DNA from: Thermoplasmata archaeon
GTDB lineage: Archaea > Thermoplasmatota > Thermoplasmata > Lutacidiplasmatales > UBA184
Reading direction: 5' to 3'
Assembly: GCA_030037695.1 (NCBI GenBank)
Contig: JASHQF010000114.1
Location: 1 to 9,966 of the forward strand
Length of the DNA: 9,966 bases
Under the pieces are notes generated by a model, which saw only the letters and a list, made by a program, of their open reading frames with translations, did not search any database and was not told the origin of the DNA. Positions 5,055 to 9,966 of the stretch are shown here, one piece after another (position 1 is the stretch's first letter; each line of letters starts with the position of its first letter). The translations under genes and the position numbers were made by a program.

Positions 5055-6338
5055 CTACGCCCCCTCCTTCGCGGGCTCCGCCGCGGCGGCGAGCGGGCGG
5101 TAGACCAGGTTGACGGCCCCCGTGCCGAGGGTGATCGGCTGCCCGACGATGATGTTCTCCGCGACCCCCTTGAGCTCGTCGACCTCGCCCGTGATCGCGG
5201 CCCGCAACAGATGCGCCGCGGTGATCTCGAAGGCGGCCCGGGCGAGGACGCTCGTCTTCTTCCCCGAGATCCCGTGGCGGCCGATCGCGCGGATGTCCCC
5301 CTCGTTCGTCATCACGTCGGCAACGAGCATCAGGTGGCGGATGTCGACGCCGAGCCCCTGCTCGGCGAGGGTCCGGTTCGCCTCGTGGATCAGGGCGGCC
5401 CGCGCCGCCTCGACCCCGTAGACCCGGTAGATCTCGAAGATCGAGTTCGTCGTGGTCCGGGCGCCGTCGACGCCGGCGATCTCGAGGACCCCTTCCAGGT
5501 TCGAGCCCTCGGTGTAGATCACGTACTCGTCCTTCTCCTTGCGGATGAGGGCCCGGCGGATCCCCGAGACCCCCTTGATCCGGATCCCCTTCGCCGCCTC
5601 GCTCGCGAGCAGGAGCTTCTTGAACGGCATCTCCTCGACGAGCTCCTCCTTCTTGGTCTTCGTCGCGCCGGCCGGCGACTCCTTCAGCCGGACCTCGAAC
5701 GAGCGGGTCTCCCCGCCGCCGGAGCCCGAGCGGACCTCGAACAGGCGCGGGTCGAGGTTCTCTCCGAGCGCGGCCTCGAGCTCGGAGCGCTTCACGCCCC
5801 GGGCCTCGAGGAGCGCCGCCTGGGGGGCGACGACGACCTTCAGCTCCTCGACGACCGTCCCGATCGACGCGACGTCGGGGATCGTCGTCACTTCGATCTG
5901 GAGGGCGATCTTCTGCACCTCGTCGCGGTCGGCCCGCAGCTTGCGCTCGACGTGGACCGTCATCATCGGGGTCGACGGCACCCGACGCGCGTCGACCAGC
6001 TCGATCAGGCGCGGCAGGCCGAGCGTCACGTTCATCTCGGCGACGCCGGCGTAGTGGAACGTCCGGAGGGTCATCTGCGTCCCGGGCTCGCCGATCGACT
6101 GGGCGGCGAGGATCCCGACCGACTCGTGGGGGTCGACCTCCGCCCGCTGGAACCGGGCCGCCACCTCCCGGACGATCTTCGCCGCGTCGCCGGGCGGGAG
6201 CCGGAGCCCCTGCAGGCGCTCCTTGAGCTCCCCCGCCAGCGCCGGCGGGAGCGGCGCGCCGGTCTCCTTCTGGGCGAGCTCCTGGATCCGCGCGAGCGCC
6301 TCGCGCGGCGCGGCCTTCGGGGGGTCGGGCACGATCAC
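5055..6338 (-). CDS. rpoA2: DNA-directed RNA polymerase subunit A'' (Rpo1C)
   Basis: This is the C-terminal part of the archaeal largest polymerase subunit, encoded separately from A', with 427 residues. It supplies the trigger loop, part of the cleft and jaw, and the C-terminal clamp segment of the 11-13 subunit enzyme. The conserved block EVDPHESVGILAAQ (67-80) leads into GEPGTQMTLRTFHYAGVAE (83-101), the trigger-loop region, then NVTLGLPRLIELVDARRVPSTP (103-124). Later family blocks are TTTNSIFEIYRVYGVEAAR (295-313), DIRHLMLVADVMT (332-344) and GRHGISGKKTSVLARAAFE (353-371). Residues about 203-235 are a Gly/Lys-rich spacer and the last 12 are low complexity. The start is GTG 6338, whose GTGA overlaps the A' stop by four bases; the first 50 residues are poorly conserved, so the alternative GTG two codons later is possible. 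It lies in the same operon as rpoA1 upstream and rpl30e downstream. Confidence 0.97.
   Translation of the reverse strand: MIVPDPPKAAPREALARIQELAQKETGAPLPPALAGELKERLQGLRLPPGDAAKIVREVAARFQRAEVDPHESVGILAAQSIGEPGTQMTLRTFHYAGVAEMNVTLGLPRLIELVDARRVPSTPMMTVHVERKLRADRDEVQKIALQIEVTTIPDVASIGTVVEELKVVVAPQAALLEARGVKRSELEAALGENLDPRLFEVRSGSGGGETRSFEVRLKESPAGATKTKKEELVEEMPFKKLLLASEAAKGIRIKGVSGIRRALIRKEKDEYVIYTEGSNLEGVLEIAGVDGARTTTNSIFEIYRVYGVEAARAALIHEANRTLAEQGLGVDIRHLMLVADVMTNEGDIRAIGRHGISGKKTSVLARAAFEITAAHLLRAAITGEVDELKGVAENIIVGQPITLGTGAVNLVYRPLAAAAEPAKEGA
5060..5067 (-). promoter_or_regulatory. rpl30e Shine-Dalgarno inside the rpoA2 3' end
   Basis: GGAGGGGG (minus strand, 5067-5060) ends five bases before the L30e ATG and overlaps the last codons of rpoA2. 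It is the strongest ribosome binding site in the operon and fixes the L30e start. With stop and start abutting as TAGATG, translation of the two genes is probably coupled. Confidence 0.75.
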
Positions 6339-9121
6339 TCGCCCCCGAACTCGGGGCCCTCCTCGGGGGCCCCGACCTCCTCGGCCTCCTCCTCTTCCGC
6401 CTCTTCCTCGAGCTGCGCCTCCGCCTGGAGGTCCATCTCCTCCTCGGTGACCGGCGGCGCGCCGCCCGTGCCGTCCGGGCGCCGGGTGTCGCTCGAGTGG
6501 ATCCGCCGGCCGAGCACCTGGGCGACGACCTCGTCGATCGGCACCGGCTGGCCCTGGAACGAGCGGGTCGGGTCGATCCCGTCCTCGCCGTAGCGGTACT
6601 CGATCACGGTGCCGGCGGTGTTCCGGACCGTGCCGTCCTCGGCGACCTTCAGGTCCTCGAGGGCGTTGATCAGGCGGCGCTGCATGTACCCCGAGCGGCT
6701 CGTCCGCACGGCGGTGTCGACGAGCGACTCCCGGCCGCCCATCGAGTGGAAGAAGTACTCGGTCGGCGAGAGGCCGCCCTTGTAGCTCGAGCTGACGAAC
6801 CCCCGGGCGTCGGCCCCGAGGTCGCCGCGCTCGTAGTGCGGGAGGGTCCGTCCGACGTAGCCGCGCAGGAGCCGCTCGCCCCGGACCGACTGCTGCCCGA
6901 CCGCGCCCGCCATCTGCGTCAGGTTCAGCATCGAGCCGCGGGCCCCCGAGCGGGCGAGGATGACGGCGGGGTTCTCGAGCCCGAGGTACCGGCCCGCGAG
7001 GTCGCCCGCGGTGTCCCGGGCCTGACCGAGCTCCCGGCGGACCATCACCTCGAGGGTCTCGTCCAGGCTGCGCCCCGGCATCTGCTCGAGCTCGCCCTTG
7101 CGGTACAGCTCGACCAGCTCGTTGACCTTGATCCGGGCGGCGCCGAGCGCCCCCGCGATCTCCCGGCGGGCCCCCTCGGGGACGTCCTCGTCGTCGATCC
7201 CCGTGGAGAGCCCCTTGAGCGCGATCGCGGTGATCGCGAGCCGGCTCATCTCGTCCAGGAACTGGCGCGCCCGGCCCATCCCGTCGGTCCGGGCGATCGC
7301 GTCCAGGATCGCCCCCTTCTCGTAGGCGATCGCCTTCTTGTCGATCGCCCCGGCCTTGAGGACCCCGTTCTCGATCACGACGTAGGCGTCGTGCTTGCAG
7401 CCGAGCGGCGGGCAGTCGCACCGCGCCCAGATGTTCGAGCGGAACTCGAGCGTGAGGTCCTTCGGGAGCGTGAGGCTGAACAGCTGCTTCCCCGTCCAGA
7501 ACGGCGCCCCGTCCTTGTCCTTCCCCGCCGGAGGCGGGATCGGGTACGGGAGCTTGGAGAGGAGGTACGTCACCTCCGGCTGCGTGAACGTCGGGTTCTG
7601 GTAGGTGAGCAGGAAGGCGGCGGTGATGTGGTCGTGCAGCATCCCGATGATCGGGCCGCCGTACCGGGGGGAGAGGATGTGCTCCTCGACCTTCATGAGG
7701 ACCTTCGCCTCGGCGCGGGCCTCCTGGCTCTGGAGGACGTGCAGGTTCATCTCGTCGCCGTCGAAATCCGCGTTGTACGGCGGGCAGTCGCACAGGTTGA
7801 ACCGGAACGTCTTGTGCGGGAGGATCCGGACGAAGTGGGCCATCATGCTCATCCGGTGGAGGCTCGGCTGCCGGTTGAACAGCACGATGTCGCCGTCGAT
7901 CAGCTGCCGCTCGACGATCGACCCCGGGGTGACGAGCTCGGCGCAGGCGTCGGCGTTCTTCTCCATCACCTTGATCCGCTGGCCGTCCTCGCGGACGAGG
8001 TAGTTCACCCCGCAGCGGTACGTCCCGTCCTCGGCGGCGGGCGGGCTCGGGCCCCGCTTCACGAGCTCCTTCGCCACCTCCTGGTTGTGGGCCGTCACCT
8101 CGAGGGGGACGGTGAGCCCGCGGGCGATCTCGACGGGGACGCCGACCTCGTTGATCGAGAGCAGGGGATCCGGACTGATCACGGTGCGCGCCGAGAAGTT
8201 CACCCGCTTCCCTGAGAGGTTGGAACGGAACCGGCCGTCCTTCCCCTTCAGACGCTGGGCGAGGGTCTTCAGCGGCCGGCCCGACCGGTGGCGGGCGGGC
8301 GGGATCCCGCTCGTCTGGTTGTCGAAGTACGTCGTGACGTGGTACTGCAGGAGCTCCCAGAGGTCCTCGACGACCAGCTGCGGGGCGCCCATGTCGCGGT
8401 TCTCGCGCAGGCGCTGGTTGATCCGCAGGACGTCGACCAACTTGTGGGTGAGATCGTCCTCGCTCCGTTCCCCGCTTTCGAGGGTGATCGACGGGCGGAC
8501 CTGCACCGGGGGGACGGGGAGGACGGTGAGGACCATCCACTCGGGCCGACCGAACCGGGGGGCGAGCCCGAGCGCCGAGACGTCCTCGTCGGGGATCCGC
8601 TCGAGGCGGGCCCGGACCTCCTTCGGCGTGATCTTGTGGGAGTCCTCCCGGAACGTCGTCGGCTTGTCGAGGGTGATCCGGTGCTGGACCTCGTGGCAGA
8701 ACGGGCACGCCCGCTCCTCCTTCGGCTCGCGGGTGCGCGGCGCGGGCGCCGCGTCGTCGGAGTCCGGCGCCTCCCCGCGCGACGGCGGGGCGCCGGGGAG
8801 GATCCGCCCGCAGGCCCGGCACGTCGACTGCAGGAGGCGCTTGATCTCCTTCGCGTAGCCGACGTGGATCACGGGCATCGCGAGCTCGATGATCCCGAAG
8901 TGGCCGGGGCACTCGTTGACGCGGCCGCCGCAGGTGCGGCACCTCAGGTTCGGCTCGATGACCCCGAGGTGGAGGTCCATGAGGCCCATCTCGATCGGGT
9001 AGCCGTCGTCGTCGTAGGTGTCGGCGGTGATGATCTTCACCGCGCTCATCCGCCGGATCTCGTCCGGCGAGAGGAACGCGAACTGCAGGCTCTTGATCCG
9101 CTTCGACAGTCCCTGCGCCAT
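6335..9121 (-). CDS. rpoA1: DNA-directed RNA polymerase subunit A' (Rpo1N)
   Basis: This is the catalytic N-terminal part of the largest archaeal polymerase subunit, with 928 residues, slightly long for the family. Zinc sites are visible at Cys61, Cys64, Cys71 and His74 and at Cys101, Cys104, Cys139 and Cys142; the second is interrupted by a Pro/Ala/Arg-rich spacer (108-138). The active-site motif NADFDGDEMN is at 450-459, with Asp452, Asp454 and Asp456 holding the catalytic magnesium. GKRVNFSARTVISPDP (304-319) and FNRQPSLHRMSMMAH (415-429) are standard blocks. The bridge-helix region is LSPTEYFFHSMGGRESLVDT (784-803) and beyond. A further Cys/His cluster, CDCPPLGCKH, is at 568-577. The last 38 residues are strongly acidic (18 Asp/Glu, no Lys or Arg). 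The start is ATG 9121, eight bases after the rpoB stop, with AGGGGGAT as ribosome binding site. A longer reading frame upstream only re-reads rpoB in another frame. Confidence 0.98.
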   Translation of the reverse strand: MAQGLSKRIKSLQFAFLSPDEIRRMSAVKIITADTYDDDGYPIEMGLMDLHLGVIEPNLRCRTCGGRVNECPGHFGIIELAMPVIHVGYAKEIKRLLQSTCRACGRILPGAPPSRGEAPDSDDAAPAPRTREPKEERACPFCHEVQHRITLDKPTTFREDSHKITPKEVRARLERIPDEDVSALGLAPRFGRPEWMVLTVLPVPPVQVRPSITLESGERSEDDLTHKLVDVLRINQRLRENRDMGAPQLVVEDLWELLQYHVTTYFDNQTSGIPPARHRSGRPLKTLAQRLKGKDGRFRSNLSGKRVNFSARTVISPDPLLSINEVGVPVEIARGLTVPLEVTAHNQEVAKELVKRGPSPPAAEDGTYRCGVNYLVREDGQRIKVMEKNADACAELVTPGSIVERQLIDGDIVLFNRQPSLHRMSMMAHFVRILPHKTFRFNLCDCPPYNADFDGDEMNLHVLQSQEARAEAKVLMKVEEHILSPRYGGPIIGMLHDHITAAFLLTYQNPTFTQPEVTYLLSKLPYPIPPPAGKDKDGAPFWTGKQLFSLTLPKDLTLEFRSNIWARCDCPPLGCKHDAYVVIENGVLKAGAIDKKAIAYEKGAILDAIARTDGMGRARQFLDEMSRLAITAIALKGLSTGIDDEDVPEGARREIAGALGAARIKVNELVELYRKGELEQMPGRSLDETLEVMVRRELGQARDTAGDLAGRYLGLENPAVILARSGARGSMLNLTQMAGAVGQQSVRGERLLRGYVGRTLPHYERGDLGADARGFVSSSYKGGLSPTEYFFHSMGGRESLVDTAVRTSRSGYMQRRLINALEDLKVAEDGTVRNTAGTVIEYRYGEDGIDPTRSFQGQPVPIDEVVAQVLGRRIHSSDTRRPDGTGGAPPVTEEEMDLQAEAQLEEEAEEEEAEEVGAPEEGPEFGGE

Positions 9122-9129
9122 CGATCCCC

Positions 9130-9966
9130 CTAGCGCATCTCCTCGAGCTGGAGGCGCATGATCACGCCGAGGCTGATCAGCTCCTCGAGCAGGAGCTTGA
9201 ACGAGTAGCTCATCTCGACCGGGTAGATCGACGAGGTGTTCCCGCAGCTCGGGCAGCGCAGCGAGCTCGCCCGCGTGTCGGGGATCGCGATGTGGCCGCA
9301 CTCGGTGTTGCCGCAGACGTACTGGATCGTCCCGTCGGACTCGTCGAGCAGGCGGTCCTTGATCACCATCGCGACGCCGTGGCCGATCAGGCAGTCCCGT
9401 TCCATCTCCCCGAACCGCAGGCCGCCCTGGCGGGAGCGCCCCTCCGTCGGCTGGCGCGTGAGGATCTGCACCGGCCCTCGGGAACGCATGTGCATCTTCC
9501 CGGCGACCATGTGGTGGAGCTTCTGGTAGTAGATCAGGCCGACGAAGATCTCCGCCTCGAACCGACGGCCGGTGACCCCGTCGTACAGCGTCTCGCGCCC
9601 GGACGGGTGGAAGCCGAGCGCCTTCAGGTCCTCGCGGAGCGCCTCCTCGCGCGTCCCCGAGAACGCCGTCCCGTCGACGGTGCGGCCCTTCAGCGAGCCG
9701 ACCTTCCCGCCCAGCATCTCGAGGACGTGGGCGACCGTCATCCGCGACGGGATCGCGTGCGGATTGATCAGGAGGTCCGGCGTGATCCCGTCGCGCGTGA
9801 ACGGCAGGCTCTCCTGCGGGACGATGAGGCCGATCACCCCCTTCTGGCCGTGGCGGCTCGCGAACTTGTCGCCGAGCTCGGGGACCCGCTGGTTGCGGAC
9901 CTTGACCTTGACGAGCTTGGAGATGTTCTCCCCCTCGGTGAGGATCACGTTGTCGACCCAGCCGGA
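9130..9966 (-). CDS. rpoB: DNA-directed RNA polymerase subunit B (Rpo2), C-terminal part
   Basis: The gene enters the window at its right edge in frame, so only the last 279 residues are visible. They include the near-invariant block VPELGDKFASRHGQKGVIG, which contributes to the active centre, then DLLINPHAIPSRMTVAHVLEML and YYQKLHHMVAGKMHMRSRGP. The segment GRSRQGGLRFGEMERDCLIGHG follows, and near the end comes a zinc ribbon with CGNTEC and CPSC Cys pairs. The C-terminus ends in FKLLLEELISLGVIMRL, which in the family packs against the clamp. The sequence is intact to its TAG stop at 9130. Whether B is one gene or split into B' and B'', as in many methanogens and halophiles, cannot be seen here. 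It is upstream of rpoA1 in the same operon, with an 8-base gap. Confidence 0.98.
   Translation of the reverse strand, partial: SGWVDNVILTEGENISKLVKVKVRNQRVPELGDKFASRHGQKGVIGLIVPQESLPFTRDGITPDLLINPHAIPSRMTVAHVLEMLGGKVGSLKGRTVDGTAFSGTREEALREDLKALGFHPSGRETLYDGVTGRRFEAEIFVGLIYYQKLHHMVAGKMHMRSRGPVQILTRQPTEGRSRQGGLRFGEMERDCLIGHGVAMVIKDRLLDESDGTIQYVCGNTECGHIAIPDTRASSLRCPSCGNTSSIYPVEMSYSFKLLLEELISLGVIMRLQLEEMR

Noticed and set aside
4350..8215. Very long plus-strand open frames (4350-6593 and 6497-8215) antisense to the polymerase genes
   Set aside because: The translations are low-complexity Arg/Asp/Leu/Glu strings typical of the antisense of GC-rich coding sequence, with no domain pattern. The minus-strand genes are unambiguous.
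5055..8942. A 1295-codon minus-strand open frame that would look like a giant fusion ending in A''
   Set aside because: Its first two thirds re-read rpoA1 in a different frame and give Arg/Pro/Gly-rich nonsense. Only the part after about 6338 matches A''. High GC leaves few stop codons, so long shadow frames are expected.

Overview
The window is a high-GC archaeal chromosome segment made up mainly of housekeeping genes. Two things establish Archaea. The minus-strand rRNA at the left end begins with the archaeal small-subunit signature AAUCCGGUUGAUCC. The right half carries the archaeal RNA polymerase gene string with the largest subunit split into A' and A'', followed by ribosomal protein L30e and a short KH-only NusA. 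The 16S core (the 515-region CCGCCGCGGTAA block, then a TATTATTGAGCCTAAAGCG stretch) looks to me most like Thermoplasmata-related lineages. That is an impression from memory, not an alignment, and the exact lineage is uncertain.

Layout from left to right. 1-732 (-) is the 5' part of the 16S rRNA, cut at its 3' side by the window edge. 733-1044 holds no gene; it contains the 16S leader and upstream region, with three stem-loop positions and a weak promoter candidate. 1045-1773 (-) is a HAD-superfamily hydrolase. 1774-1898 is a divergent intergenic region with a perfect 10-bp inverted repeat around an AT-rich core. 1899-2456 (+) is a UspA-like protein and 2468-4315 (+) a CLC-family chloride channel or transporter with a C-terminal CBS pair; these two are 11 bp apart and probably co-transcribed. 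4320-9966 (-) is the polymerase operon, read from right to left: rpoB (3' part only), rpoA1 (A'), rpoA2 (A''), rpl30e, nusA.

The polymerase genes are packed for translational coupling: 8 bp between B and A', a 4-base GTGA overlap between A' and A'', zero bases between A'' and L30e, and 21 bp before nusA. The string then stops. Where many archaea continue into rps12 and rps7, this genome meets the convergent CLC gene only 4 bp away, and one 12-bp palindrome contains both stop codons.

I found no CRISPR array, insertion sequence, phage gene or tRNA, and no clear candidate for a wholly new system. The points worth a second look are small. They are the acidic tail of A' at the A'/A'' split, a compact Cys/His cluster inside A', the altered ion-path residues of the CLC protein and its pairing with a UspA protein, the inverted repeat between the HAD and UspA genes, the stem-loops upstream of the 16S gene, and the broken ribosomal/polymerase gene string.
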